Shown: piece after piece, positions 19,801 to 31,976 of the stretch
Position numbering within the stretch: position 1 is the first letter of the stretch
Layout: every line of letters starts with the position of its first letter
Assembly: GCA_949987705.1 (NCBI GenBank)
Contig: OX465282.1
Coordinates: forward strand, 92,616,070-92,680,069
Direction of reading: 5' to 3'
DNA: 64,000 bases
Source: Thereva unica
Lineage: Eukaryota > Arthropoda > Insecta > Diptera > Therevidae
Translations under genes and position numbers: made by a program
Notes under the pieces: generated by a model
Database searches by the model: none
Seen by the model: the letters and a program-made list of their open reading frames with translations, nothing else
What the model was told of the DNA's origin: nothing

Positions 19801-20362
19801 CAGGGTTTCGAACCCTGTAAATTTTGGGTGCGGGTACGGGTTCGGGTTCAATACCCTGAAATTTAGTGGGTTCAGGTTCGGGTTCGGGTTCAAGCTTTTT
19901 CCCAGCAAAAACAAAACAAAGAATAGAGGTGAAACCAAAAAAGATGACGCCGGAGCGCGCATCTGGGGAAATGAAAACTGCACACAAAAAGAAATTGCCC
20001 ACATATGGATAAGAAACGTGCTTATGTATTTTCAAATTTCCCCTTCGAAATTTGTTGCGACTAGGCTAAGGGACGGGAATGGCATGCGGGGATTCTACTG
20101 CGCATGGATATCGAGTCTTTTATCGGCGTCATTTTTTTGGTTTCACCTCTAAAAATCTTGTTTGAAAGAAAAAGAAAATTCTGCGAAATCTGAAATTTAA
20201 ATTTTTAAGCGCCGCACACTTAGATAATAATTGCCGTTAAAAATTGAACCTGAACCGAGTTTTTGATTGGGTTCGGGTCCGGGTTCGGGTTCAAAAAATT
20301 TAAAAAAAATCTTGAACCGGAGCGGGTTCAGGGTTCGGGTTCGGTTCGGGTTCGAAACCCTG
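19801..20362. mobile_element. hAT-type MITE rich in GGGTTC hexamers
   Basis: Bounded by the 8-base duplication GTCCCATA (19793-19800 and 20363-20370). Terminal inverted repeats are CAGGGTTTCGAACCC. Arrays of GGGTTC-like hexamers lie just inside both ends in the same orientation (about 19828-19890 and 20265-20350), giving a telomere-like look. The core is non-coding. An 8-base duplication and CAG start point to hAT. Confidence 0.9.
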
Positions 20363-20370
20363 GTCCCATA

Positions 20371-21599
20371 TATTACTATCTAGGATAAGTGAGGCAGTTG
20401 ACCGAACGCTTAGGAGGCAGCAGGCCGGATTCAGGAAGGGCCGCTCCTGTATTGGTCATATTAACACCTTGAGAATAATAGTGGAGCAGTCTACTAAATT
20501 CCGATCCCCCCTTTACCTTGCTTTCGTAGATTATGAGAAAGCGTTCGACTCGGTCAATAGGAGCTTCATTTGGCAGGCACTACGGCGACGTGGATTGACT
20601 GATGAAATAATAGAATTGATAAAAGCCCTATATAACAATTCCAAATGCAGAGTTCTCCGTAATGGAAAATTATCCGACAGCTTTGAGGTGAGCTCAGGAG
20701 TACGACAAGGATGCCTACTTTCGCCATTACTATTTCTTATAGTAATAAATGACATCCTTGTCGGCGCTCTAGATAATAGAACAGGCGGCATACAATGGGG
20801 TTTGGTAGACCGCCTTAAGGCTCTCGACTACGCCGATGATACTTGTTTGCTGGCCCACAGACACCAGGACCTCAAAAACATGATTAACAATTTGGCAACA
20901 GAAAGTAGTCCATCAGGCTTAAGGCTAAATCCGACTAAAACTAAAGAAATGCGGATAAATGCAAACACCATTGAACGGACAGCGCTGAATAACCGTGACG
21001 TGGAACTGGTAAATAAATTCTGCTACCTCGGTAGCATTATTACCGAAAATGGTGGGGCAGAAGAAGACGTAAGTTCCAGAATAAATGAAGCACGAGGCGC
21101 ATATGCATGCCTGTTCCGCATATGGAGATCAACGGAGATCTCAACTAACACCAAATTGCGGCTGTTCAACTCCAACGTTAAGGCAGTTCTTTTGTACGGT
21201 TGCGAAACATGGAAAGTCACCCAATTCATCACAGGGCGCCTACAAGTCTTCATCAACAGATGCCTTCGTCGTATCCTAAAAATCCGCTCTCAAGATGGAA
21301 TTTCAAACGAAGAACTATGGCGCCGTGCCGGCCAAGAAAGGATAGACGACCAAATCAGGCGAAGGAAATGGAATTGGGTTGGCCACACCTTGCGACGCGA
21401 AAACGAAAATCTAGCCAAACAGGCCCTTGACTGGAATCCGCAAGGTTCCCGTCAAGTAGGAAGACCTAGAACAACGTGGAGGAGAACCCTACTAGAAGAA
21501 GCTGCAACAACTGGGAGATCCTGGTCGGAGCTAAGAGCTGTCGCGCAAAACAGAGTCCGCTGGAGGGCAATTGTTTCCGCCCTATGTCCCATGAGGGAT
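20371..21599 (+). pseudogene. LINE reverse transcriptase core and C-terminal region
   Basis: Open through the RT palm and thumb: QQAGFRKGRSCIGHI, LAFVDYEKAFDSV, the GVRQGCLLSPLLF primer-grip region and catalytic YADD (LKALDYADDTCLLA). The C-terminal part ends with GHTLRRENENLAKQALDWNP, GRPRTTWRRT and CPMRD at the stop near 21598, a tail seen in insect RTE-like elements. The enzyme would copy element RNA at a nicked target. The open frame at 20469-21695 overruns the true stop or reads on through the tail. Confidence 0.85.
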
Positions 21600-21638
21600 T
21601 ACAGGAGTTTAAAGAAGAAGAAGAAGAAAGTTTGGTTT

Positions 21639-22800
21639 GCTGGGTGGTCTATTTTACTGTTTATATGTGTATTTGTGATCAGTGTAGCAACCTGAATGTA
21701 AAACTGTTGAAGGATATTACCACAGAGGGAACAACGAAGAACAAAATGTGTTATCACATTATTTTGAAGTAAGCTTTTAGCAAGCTTTTTGTGAGAGACA
21801 ATATCAAATTTGAAGAGAGAAAATTCTGTCCAATTTAACTTTTTCTCACGACTTCGTTGGCGCAGCAACAAGCGCCGGGCAGAGGGTCTTACCTTACACA
21901 CATATAAATAATGTGCCAGCATATTATTATGGAGGAAGTTGATAGGAGCATTCCGGTGCGGTAAGGGAAATTCGAAAGGAGGAGAAGTTTTTTCTAGTCC
22001 CGGACGTCTGCTATGAGTGTTTTTTTTTGCTTGTATGCACGTACGAAGAAAAAAACAAAGTTTTCTGCCCATGCACAAAATTAAATTTTGGTGGATAGCA
22101 TAAGAAATCTACCTTTCTGGTTTAACCTAGGAATATTCTCGGGGATATTGGCTTTTTATTGTTATTATTGTAAAATGTGAGAGTACTTAGTTTGATTTTA
22201 TTTATAACTGATAAAGCAGAATTGTTGTGGGCATCTTTGTTATGATGTACGACAGGCTATGTAATGTAAATTTCACCTGGTGTGGTTTTTTAGGGGGGTT
22301 GAAAGGGATAAAATCTAGTTTTTCATGATTAGCTCGAAAACTATTGATTTTTGAGATATATAGTTTTTATAAAAATTAAACTTCATTAAATGTTTACAAG
22401 AAATGGAAGGAAACTATTGTAGCATACATTTTTAACCGACAAAGACCTACAATTATATGGTGCGGATTTTTAAAACCAGGGCTAAAGATGACTAACTAAC
22501 TTACTATCAAACCTAATTGCAAAAATCGCGAAACAAGTTTTATTATTTGATGAATCCCATCAGCTGACCAACCAGCAACGATGATTCATACAAAGTAAGT
22601 TGTCTTCTTATTTGGAGACAGCGCTCGCCATCCCGGCACTGAAGTGGTCCTCGAATGTATCTTCAGTTTCTAATTTGTCATCGCTCCCTCTTGCATCCAG
22701 TTCAAGTGACGCCGAACACCACGGTTTCAAGTTCCTTGTCCCAAATATAAATATAGCCGTCTTTTTATAATTTGCAATATGCCCTTCAAGGTCCCCCAGC
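21639..22800. other. spacer, nothing assigned
   Basis: No supported coding region. A minus-strand open frame over 21599-22078 has no recognisable domain and runs into LINE sequence. The DNA looks like decayed repeats or intergenic sequence. Confidence 0.4.
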
Positions 22801-22805
22801 AGGTC

Positions 22806-23480
22806 GTTAGGTTAGGTTGAAATGGCTGCCCACTTAGGCCCGACATTGGGCACATTGTGATGCCATCCTATGTAGTGTTGGAACAAAGTTCAGGCCATTT
22901 TGAGCTTTTGATAAAGCGACAGAGGTTAGGAGCACCAATATTTTGCAGCTCGCTTAATCCATCAAGGAAGGGTGAGCCAAGGAAGGTCCTCTTTTTCTTC
23001 CGAGGGCGGGACATGTACAGAGAATATGGGAGACAGTTTCTTCTTCTTCTTCATTACCACAACTTCTTCATAAGTCGTTGTGGGGAAGATCTAATCTTTC
23101 GGCGTGCGGGGCAAAGGTACAGTGACCGGTCAGCACCTTTACTATATGGCTATATTACTATATTATCTCCTTTTTGGTTCAACTGAACAAGAGATGTTGA
23201 ACGCTTTGCGTCCAAAGTTGGCCACATTGCATGAAGAGTGCGGCACACCGTTGCTGGGATCCAACTCAACCCAGCTCGAGCCAAGCTGACTTTCCTCACA
23301 GCTTGTTTGTAGGAGGCAAGGGCATTCCCATCCGGGTTAAGTGGGGTGTGCTTTCCACTTCGTTTCCCTGTCTAGCAAGCTCATCAGCAGCAGGTCGTTA
23401 CCAAAACATTTTTGATTTGATATGGTCCTGTAAATTGAATTGGTTGAAGCTTATGACTTTCTCTGGTAGATGGTCGTTCA
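22806..23480 (-). pseudogene. LINE 3' end with RNase H remnant (I/Jockey-like)
   Basis: Minus-strand translation, across several frame breaks, gives an RNase H end (DELARQGN), then CGNEEEETVSHILCTCPALG and LGSPFLDGLSELQNIGAPNL. This cysteine-histidine tail with 'HILC-CPAL' is typical of I-group LINEs in flies. The copy ends at 22806 in GTTAGGTTAGGTTGAAATGG on the plus strand. Degenerate and partial. It is a different family from the RTE-like copies nearby. Confidence 0.6.
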
Positions 23481-23544
23481 TATGTGGTTAATACGAGGTC
23501 GTTAAGTGAATACGGTTTATGCGATGTATGCATCCATCCATTAA

Positions 23545-24650
23545 TGACTTCTTCTTATTTAACGGCTCTACAATCGCTTTACCGTCCCGCCCTCTCGCAA
23601 CTATTCTCGCCACCAATCCCGATTCTATCCAGCCATCCTTCCAGCGAACGTTGGGTTTCCCTCGCTGTCGCCCTCATAGATCTTACCGTAGAGAACTTTC
23701 CGATCCTGTCCATCTTCACTCATAACAGCTAGATACCCTGTCCACCGGGACCTACCGCGCTTTGATTTCTCCACAACATGTATGTCGCTATAACGCTCGT
23801 AGATTTCGTCGTATCTCTGTGTTCTGGTTGGTAACCCAATTGTGAGTAAGTTCAATTTTATGTCACCTTTATATCTCTTCCTAGGTCTTGTAACCCTATT
23901 CGCTCTGGCCTTTGGAGGAACAGGAAGTTTGGGGCACTTCTGCAGGCATTCCCATTACATGTCCTATCTAATGTAGGCGTGATATATCTATGGTTGTGGC
24001 AGGTTCTTTATATATTTAGTACAATTTGGGGTTGTATCTTCTTCACAACAATTTTCCGAAGGAAGTTACTGTCGAACAAGGTTAAGAGGTTAGAGTGCTT
24101 GGATTTGAAGAGCCTTGACAGACTGCAGTAGGTTTTTTTGGCTTTTAGAAGCCGTGCGCGTATTTCTAGTACCATGCTATAGTCGGCTGATACTATTGAC
24201 TCAAGGTAGGTAAATACTTTTACCACTTCAAAATCGTATTCCTTTACCTTGATTGTGGGACCAATGTTAGGTGTTCTTGCAGACGAGGCCACCATATACT
24301 TTGTTTAGCTTTCGTTGATTTGCAGTCCCAGCTTTCGTGCCGCCCCGGTTCAATCTGGGTGAAAGCTACTTGTACTGTTCTTGATGGTCTTCTGATGATG
24401 TCAGTGTCATAAGCCATCAGTATTTGTGGAGGATTCTGCCCTTTAATGTCACCCCTGGATTATTTTCTCCAACACTAAGTTGAAAAGGACAAGCCGGTCG
24501 GAGTCCATTATAGACCAGACCTATAAGGACAGTGGTCCGGACGTTTAAATCCTTATCGCAGATAATGTCATTTAAAATTTTCCAGCCGAATGACATTTCT
24601 AATTGCAATGAAGATGAAGATTTTACTTTGTTAGATGCTGTGAATTATAA
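23545..24650 (-). pseudogene. decayed RTE-like LINE fragment
   Basis: Minus-strand fragments match the LINE at 50484-54733: MVASSARTPNIGPTIKV, RARLLKAKKTYCSLSRLFKS and, near the C-terminus, DRKVLYGKIYEGDSEGNPTF. The 3' end at about 23545 has the same TTTAACGGCTCTACAA start (plus strand) as the copy at 50497. Many frame breaks show it is old. Confidence 0.75.
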
Positions 24651-25043
24651 TCAATGTTAAACAAACAGCGGGTGTTCTTGTCAAGGACTTACTTTCTTTG
24701 TAAGTCGATAATGAAAATTCTAATGAAAGTACTGGTATTTAGAAGAGGCACTTGATACCGTTGTTTAAGCACTATTTCTACCAAGAGGTGTCAAAAGACA
24801 CTTTTCAAAGTATGCGTGTGGCAAATGCTTAGTAGAGCAACCATTGATTTGTAAAAGCTGTGATATTAAATAAGGAAAAAGTTTTATTACAGTGCTGTTT
24901 TTATGATTACTGTTTTTTCTTGTTACAAAGATTGAAAAGACACCGTTTGGTCAAAATAGGTACACACAAAATCGTGGTAGAAATAGTGTTAAAAAATAAT
25001 TTCTCAGATGAGGCTTCTATAAACTAATATTATAATATATATA
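24651..25043. other. spacer, nothing assigned
   Basis: AT-rich DNA with no coding or repeat structure that I can support. Confidence 0.4.
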
Positions 25044-25924
25044 TGGGACATTCCACGTCAAATCGGACAAAATTTTTCGACCCCCCTCCGTTTTGGCTGA
25101 AATTTTTCAGGGACTTTGGGACTACAAAAAAATTTTTTTTAGAATTTTTTCATTAATCTATTGATCAATAAAAATTAAATGTGTTTATTCGGGATTTTCA
25201 TGAATTTTGACTTTATTTCTTGATTTTGGCTCTATATCTTTCGTTGGGGTCGACGTTTTTGATAGGTTTTACATGTTTTCAGGTCAGAGGGGTTGTTTAC
25301 AAACAAATTTGCTGAAAAACATAAACATATTTTCGAATTCAAGGTCAAAAGGTCAAAAAATAGTAAAAAACTTTAAAATTCAATTTCTCAAATACCCCAT
25401 CTCGAAAATGGACGTTTTTGGTGTCAAAATGTTCGGGAGAAGTCACTCTAACACCTCGATCAAAAATCTCGGTGGGCTCTTAAGGATTTCGAAAGTTATG
25501 AGTATTTGTTTATAATCTTTAATTTTTTACGATATTTATTGAATTCTTTGCCCTGGATATAGTTGAAACGTCATCAATTTTCACCAAAACTTGTATAAAG
25601 GGTTATTTTTGGCGGCTGATTGCGAATCTGCGGCCAGATTTTCAAAATTCAAAATGGCAGCCAAGATGGCGGTCCAAAATTCATTGCATGGAAAGAGGTT
25701 CATTTTTTTGAATATCTGACCACAGATTCGTAATCAGAGAAAGAAAGTCAAAATTCATAAAAATCCCTAAAAAACGCATTTAATTTTTATTGTCAATATA
25801 TTGTCGAAAAAATTCTAAAAAAATTTTTTTTGTAGCCTTTAATAGTTGCCAAGGTCCCTGAAAAATTTCAGCCAAAACGGAGGGGGGTCGACAAATTTTG
25901 TCCGATTTGACGTGGAATGTCCCA
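25044..25924. mobile_element. MITE with about 80-base inverted repeats
   Basis: Ends are TGGGACATTCCACGTCAAAT and its inverse, extending through CGGACAAAATTT, GACCCCCCTCCGTTTTGGC and AAATTTTTCAGGGAC. Flanked by TATATA on both sides. Several inner stretches are also inverted (AATGGCAGCC-like and CATTTAATTTTTATTG). No coding. The superfamily is not clear from the ends. Confidence 0.85.
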
Positions 25925-25930
25925 TATATA

Positions 25931-27581
25931 CACTGTCGGACAAAATAAAGTGCAAAAACGCATTTTTAACCCAAACATGCTTCTTCTTGATAAAATGACA
26001 ATCTAATTTTCTTTTAAATGCATCGAAAGCTTTCGGGGGTTCCCCAGTTATCCGCGTGTAAAAGCTTTTCTTCATTTGTGGTGTTTTAGTTGACATATTC
26101 TTGCAAATTCTAAACACCCCGCAATTTTCTCCGGACAAAATAAAGTGTAAACTTTAAAATACTTTAACGTTTGTCAGTTATAATTGAGAGTTTTTGATTT
26201 TTTTAACCCAATAATAACAGGTAATATATTTTAAATGTTTTTCAATCTATTAAGTCATCTGCAGTGAAGTGTTAATACTAAAGAATGTTGCTTCGTTTAG
26301 ATTCTTTAAAATGAAGCCGCTGTCTGAGGAGATTAAGGAACTTCTGGTTAAGGATCGTTCTAGTGGTGTCAAATATAAAGAAATATCTGAAAAGTACAAC
26401 ATCTCAATATCAGGAGCAAGAAAAATTTTTGAAAAATACAAATCATTAGGAACAACGGCGAGTTTGAAAAAGAAATGCGGGAGGAAAAAAAGACAAGTAC
26501 ACGGACTGACAGATTAATCAAGAGGCAAGCTCAAAAGTCTCCACTAAATTCTGCCAGAATTATTAAAGAGGTATTGAATTTGAATATTTCGTCACGTACA
26601 GTGCAAAGAAGATTGAATGAAAGCGGATTGAAAAATTTTTACGCAAAGAAAAAACCTTTGCTGCGGATGGCCAATATAAAGAAACGTTTCGACTTCGCAA
26701 AAAAATACGCTAATATGCCTCAAACTTTTTGGGACGGCATAATTTGGTCAGATGAGTCAAAATTTGAGCTAAAAAATCCTAAAAGAAGACAAAGAGTGTG
26801 GTGCGAGCCATCTCAAAGGCAAAAATCAAAGTTTATACAGCCCACTGTTAAGCATGGGGGCGGATCTCTAATGGTTTGGGGATGCTTTTCTTCGAAAGGA
26901 GTAGGGAACCTTGTTAAAATTGATGAGAAAATGACAGGTCAATATTATGTGAACCTATTGAAGGAAAATCTCGATCAATCTGCTAAGAAAATCGGACTAA
27001 ACCAATTTGTGTTTCAACAGGATAATGATCCTAAACACACGAGCAAGGTTGCAACGAACTATTTTCTCGAAAATAATATAGAAAAGCTGGAATGGCCACC
27101 GCAGTCTCCGGATTTAAACCCGATAGAGCATCTTTGGACAATATTAGATGAAAGAATCCCGCTAAGCACACGCACAAATCTTTTATCTTTTTGGGAAAAT
27201 ATGAAAAGTCAATGGGAAGCTATGCCACAATCACAACTACAAAACTTGGTTAAGAGTATGCCCAAACGGTTGGCACAAGTCATAAGCGACAAAGGAGGGC
27301 ACACAACATATTGAGCTCTTACATTCCTTTCTTCACCTTTCACTTTTACTTTGTATAAATGAATTTTGCACTTTATTTTGTCCAACGAAATTTATTGTTT
27401 TTTTAAATAAGTGTTATTTATTTTTTTAAGTTGAATATGTATTGAAATTTTTTTCTTTTGTTTTTATTACTATTCACTAAGGATACAAATTATGTTATAA
27501 TAAAATATTTAAACTCTTCCGTTTGTCTATTATTCTTTAAAAGAAATTTTACTTCTGTTTTGCACTTTATTTTGTCCGACA

Positions 27582-27584
<3 letters not shown>
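25931..27584 (+). mobile_element. Tc1/mariner element, nearly complete
   Basis: Outer ends are CACTGTCGGACAAAATAAAG and its inverse, in a TA context. A second copy of the end motif (CGGACAAAATAAAGTG) lies inside each arm, near 26132 and 27365-27386. This gives the two-direct-repeat (IR/DR) layout known from some Tc1 elements, where both repeats bind transposase. It carries a single transposase gene broken by one frameshift. Confidence 0.92.
26311..27314 (+). pseudogene. Tc1-family transposase, one frameshift
   Basis: Starts at ATG 26311 with a paired-type helix-turn-helix (YKEISEKYNISISGARKIFE), then a GRKK-type hook. An A-run near 26487-26493 carries a one-base shift to the frame that continues to TAA at 27314. 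The second half has a further helix-turn-helix (ISSRTVQRRLNESGLK) and the catalytic DD34E core: IIWSDESKFE, VFQQDNDPKHTS and SPDLNPIEHLW. Without the shift the protein would be about 334 residues, normal for the family. It cuts and pastes the element at TA sites. Inactive as read, unless the shift is a sequencing error. Confidence 0.9.

Positions 27585-27654
<70 letters not shown>
27585..27654. repeat. TA dinucleotide array
   Basis: About 35 perfect TA copies between the Tc1 element and the palindromic MITE. Confidence 0.98.
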
Positions 27655-27657
<3 letters not shown>

Positions 27658-28418
27658 GGTGTCTCACATATACTTACAAAGCGGCCGGCTGTGGATAGGT
27701 CTTGGATAGACGAACAAAAAACGTATGAGTGGGGGGGGAAATCGTAACGGTTTAGCCGCTAGGGCGTGTTGATTGTTTTTTGCTAAAGTTTTACATATCA
27801 CCCTGTATTTTTGTAACCGTATAACCTATTTTCATGGTTATGGTACCAGTGCACGCAGAATTCCTCCCCCTATCTACAACGGTAAAAACAATGGTCCTAT
27901 ATTACCAACTTTTGGAGTTATGAATCGCCAAAGTCAAAATTTTGTTATTTTTTCACTAACATTTCAACTAAAACCACCTTTTTCTCCAAAAAATACGTGA
28001 TTAGCCTAAACTTTTTTATCTAAAATTAGAAAGCTTGGACAATTTCCTATGAATAATGCCTATTAAGTCTTAATGTAACTGCCTATTAAGTCTTAATGTA
28101 ACTGCCTTTGTGAAAAAATAACAAAATTTTGACTTTGGCGATTCATAACTCCAAAAGTTGGTAAGATAGGACCATTGTTTTTACCGTTGTAGATAGGTGG
28201 AGGCATTCTGTGTGCACTGGTACCATAACCATGAAAATAGGTTATACGGTTACAAAAATACAGGGTGATATGTAAAACTTTAGCAAAAAAAAAATCAAAA
28301 TGCCCTAGCGGCTAAACCGTTACGATTTCCCCCCCGTCCCCACCCATACGATTTTTTGTTCGTCTATCCAAGACCTATCCACAGCCGGCCGCTTTGTAAG
28401 TTTATGTGGGACACCCTC
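27655..28418. mobile_element. near-complete palindromic MITE
   Basis: Arms of roughly 350 bases start (C/G)AGGGTGTCYCACATA and contain CTTACAAAGCGGCCGGCTG and CATAACCATGAAAATAGG in inverted copies. The centre near 28050-28105 carries a 24-base direct duplication (CTATTAAGTCTTAATGTAAC). No coding. TA arrays sit on both sides. Confidence 0.9.
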
Positions 28419-28562
<144 letters not shown>

Positions 28563-29085
28563 GGTAAAAGTATTCTAGTTGTCATATCCTTTCGTTTGAT
28601 ACCTATATCGAGTGGGTTGTCAAGAAAAAGTTAATCCGCCATTTTGTGATGGTCGCCATTTTGAATTTGGAATGACACCAAATAGGTAATTGTACTGTAC
28701 ATAAGTACAGTATGTATTATCCCCTTTCATTTAATACCCATTTCGAGGGTCGGGGGGCCCAAATGCGAAATTCGGCTGCCATCTTGGTCAGATTGCATTG
28801 TCATGTGCACTTTGCAAAATTTCAAGTTGATCGATTATGGAAGTGGGTCAAAGTCGAGTTGCAAGATTTGTCTAAATACATATGTACATACGTGCATACA
28901 TACAGATGAAGCTAATATAAAGGATATACAAATAGCCTAAAGCATGCCCGCAAAAATACTGAATCTTCCAGTGAAAGTCCCATCACAATCGGATTAGCCG
29001 TTTTCAAGATTAGCCCGAACAAACAGACAGACAGACATACAAACATACAGACAGACAAAAATTTAAAAAATGCGTGATTTTGTTT
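28563..29085. repeat. dispersed repeat, LINE 3'-tail-like
   Basis: Contains CATTTTGTGATGGTCGCCAT, an ACATATGTACATACGTGCAT stretch, and ends with ATCGGATTAGCCGTTTTCAA, GCCCGAACA and an ACAGACAGACA run. The last part resembles the 3' tail of insect RTE/Proto2-type LINEs. No open frame worth calling. Confidence 0.55.
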
Positions 29086-29173
29086 TAATATGATGTAAAT
29101 AACCATATGAACTTAGAAAAACCCATTATTTTGAATTCACAGACAGACACTCCAATTATATTTATATAGATTT

Positions 29174-29828
29174 CATCATCATTGCGCTCCTTTAATCCCT
29201 CATGGGACATAGGGCGGAAACAGTTGCCCTCCAGCGGACTCTGTTTTGCGCGACAGCTCTCAGCTCCGACCAGGATCTCCCAGTTGTTGCGGCTTCTGCT
29301 AGTAGGGTTCTCCTCCACGTTGTTCTAGGTCTTCCGACTCGACGGGATCCTTGCGGATTCCAGTCGAGGGCTTGTTTGGCTAGATTTTCGTTTTCGCGTC
29401 GCAAGGTGTGGCCAACCCAATTCCATTTCCTTCGTCTGATTTGGTCGTCTATCCTTTCTTGGCCGGCACGGCGCCATAGTTCTTCGTTTGAAATTCTATC
29501 CTGCCAGCGGATTTTTAGGATACGACGCAGGCATCTGTTGATGAAGACTTGTAGGCGCCCTGTGATGAATTGGGTGACTTTCCATGTTTCGCAGCCGTAC
29601 AAAAGTACTGCCTTAACGTTGGAGTTGAACAGCCGCAATTTGGTGTTAGTTGAGATCTCCGTTGATCTCCATATGCGGAACAGGCATGCATATGCGCCTC
29701 GTGCTTTATTTATTCTGGAACTGACATCTTCTTCTGCACCGCCATTTTCGGTAATAATACTACCGAGGTAGCAGAATTTATTTACCAGTTCCACGTCACG
29801 GTTATTCAGCGCAGTCCGTTCAATGGTG
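29174..29828 (-). mobile_element. RTE-like LINE copy, 5'-truncated, 13-base duplication
   Basis: Flanked by TTTATATAGATTT at 29161-29173 and 29829-29841. The minus-strand frame 29192-29794 covers only the region after the RT palm (ELVNKFCYLGSIITENGG to CPMRD) and is almost the same, residue for residue, as the end of the copy at 20371-21599. The tail is (ATG)n rather than (AAG)n. Recent insertion, non-autonomous because RT and endonuclease are absent. Confidence 0.93.
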
Positions 29829-29841
29829 TTTATATAGATTT

Positions 29842-30267
29842 AGGGATGAGAAATTAATAAACTGGCTTGGTTGAGCCCCGGTTTTACATGTTTTTAAAAG
29901 CTCTGCTCAATCCATACAAAAATAAGTTAGCTTTATGTGCCTGTTTAGACTTCAACACGAGATTTGTTGATGCGGGGAGTGTGCGGGTGGGAAGGAAATG
30001 CGCCTCGTTTTTAAAGCGACTCACATTTGACTTTTCTGGTCAGCTTCCATTTTGTATCACTTTAGTGCTCCATTTTATTTTTGTTTCAGCCGCCCTGAGC
30101 AGACGTGTTTTTATGAGGAAGGAGAATCTTTTAACTTACGCTTTCTAGGGTTGGAAAAAAAACAAACAATTATTAACAAAAAATGTAAAAACGTAAAAAT
30201 AAATCTCGGTGGAAATAATTATTAAAACAGATGATCTGGAGCAAAATGTTAAATTAAAAAATTAATT
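29842..30267. other. spacer, nothing assigned
   Basis: No supported gene or repeat. A 93-codon frame at 29867-30148 has no recognisable features. Confidence 0.4.
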
Positions 30268-30742
30268 TAAGACGCTGTTTAGATGTTGCGCTTTGTCGCG
30301 CGCGTTGAGTCGCCTCAAAGCGCACATTTGTTTAGACGATTCGCTTTGAGCCCAGTCGCTTCCTTTACAGCTGGAACAAATGGAATAAAAACAATTTGCA
30401 TAATTTGCTATCTACTAAGTATTGGCGTGATTTTATAAAGTGTGATAACAATTTTTGCGATTTCCAGAGTATTTCCGTTTGTTAAAATAAGAAAAGTGAT
30501 ATGGTGTTTGCCAAAATAATATTTCTTAAAAGTGATTATTGCGAATTCTACAGGCAAAAAAACAGTTTTTAAAACAACAATAACTTTTATAAAAAAAGTG
30601 ATAATTTGCCATTTTCCAGTTTTTAGAATAAAAAAGGGATAATTTGCTCTTTCCATAATTTGTGACAATAGCTTTTCCAAAAAGGGAGTACAATTTGAGT
30701 ACAGTTTGACGCTGTTTGTGTTATTTCATTTTGAATCAAATC

Positions 30743-31976
30743 ATGAATAACGAAAAAGAAATAGCAGCAGTAATGGGGATTCTTTTGACAACATCTGTTG
30801 CGGCCATCTCATCACTGACTATAGAAAAAGATAAAAAGAAAGACAAAAGACGAGAATGGGTTAAACCATGGAAAAGAAGACGTGAAACCAATAGCTCATT
30901 CAAATTATTAAAGGAAGAGTTAAGACTAGAAGACAAAGATGCCTACCGACGTTATCTATGGATGGATGAGGATTCCTTCAAGATTATTTTGGATTTGGTA
31001 ACACCAAATGTTACACGGCAGGATACATTGATGAGAGAAACTAGGTGCAGTTTTGAGATACATAGCAACAGGAGAAAGCTATAGAAGCTTAGAGTCGCTG
31101 TCATTTCTATCTAATGAAATCCCTGAAATTTGCTGTTTAATTTATGACAAATTGCGAAATGATTACTTAATGGTAATTGTAGTTCATTTCTTACTTTTTT
31201 CCAGTGCATAACTATGTATCTTTTCAGTTTCCCCCAAAATCACGATGAATGGAAAAAAATTAGTGAAACATTTACGCTGGCAATTCCCGCTCTGCATTGG
31301 TGCCTCAGATGGGAAACACATTGCCTTCCGAGCATCGAAGAAGGACGGTTCCTTATATTATGATTATAAAGGATTCAATAGCATAATTCTCCTAGCGCTA
31401 TGTGATGCCGATTACAAGTTCACGTACATAAATGTCGGGTGTAATGGAAGAACTTATGATGCAGGTGTGCTAAATTCAAGTGATCCCAGGATTTTTTTGG
31501 ACAACGCAGCAATACACTTGCCTGAAGATGCAGCGATAGGAAATAACAGAAAAATACCCTATGTTATAGTTACTGATGATGCCTTCCCATTGGAGAAACA
31601 TATCATGAAGCCATTCCCATTCAACACAAAAGTTGATAAAAACGTTGTTTTAAACCAACGTCTCAGCCATGCTAGACAAACTATTGAGCATGCCTTTGGT
31701 ATATTATCCAATAGATTTAGAGTTCTTCTTTCACCTATCTATCTACGCCCCGAGAAAGTTAAAAAAATTGTCCAAGCTTGTTGTACACTGCATAATTTTT
31801 TAGTGACAGTAAATATGCCGGGATCTAGCACAACAGTTTTAAATCCAGCCCCAGAAGACGGTGCTGCTAATACCACTTCCCATCAAAGTATTTCATGTCG
31901 TACTGGAGTTGGAGTGTCAGTGAGAAATGAGTTGGCTGATTATTTTCTTAATGAAGGAAGAGTACCATGGCAATAA
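30743..31976 (+). pseudogene. PIF/Harbinger transposase (HARBI1-like), damaged
   Basis: Starts at ATG 30743 in a basic N-terminal region (KDKKKDKRREWVKPWKRRR), then YRRYLWMDEDSFKIILDLV, typical of HARBI1-type proteins. About ten codons appear deleted near 31050, where MRET is followed in another frame by VLRYIATGESYRSLESLS. A short intron may lie near 31171-31204 or end at 31227. A further frameshift lies between 31252 and 31277. The rest, 31245-31976, keeps the DDE core: Asp in GASDGKH, Asp in VIVTDDAFPL and Glu in RQTIEHAFG. It ends ADYFLNEGRVPWQ. Cuts the element at TWA sites in working copies. Confidence 0.9.

Larger units (their letters stand above)
18867..21626 (+). mobile_element. RTE-like LINE, 5'-truncated, flanked by 12-base duplication
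   Basis: Bounded by AAAGTTTGGTTT at 18855-18866 and 21627-21638, a 12-base target duplication. The 3' end is a short (AAG)n tract rather than poly-A. Without the nested MITE at 19801-20362 it is about 2.2 kb. The endonuclease region is lost, so only part of the pre-RT region, the reverse transcriptase and the C-terminal region remain. A closely matching 3' fragment sits at 29174-29828, so the family has moved recently in this genome. Confidence 0.9.

Noticed and set aside
19643..20152. Open frames across the hexamer-rich MITE
   Set aside because: Low-complexity translations of GGGTTC repeats (PNPNLN, EPEPEP) with no domain.
21599..22078. 159-codon minus-strand frame
   Set aside because: No domain, starts in spacer and runs into the LINE tail.
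29202..29771. 189-codon plus-strand frame
   Set aside because: Shadow of the minus-strand LINE coding region.
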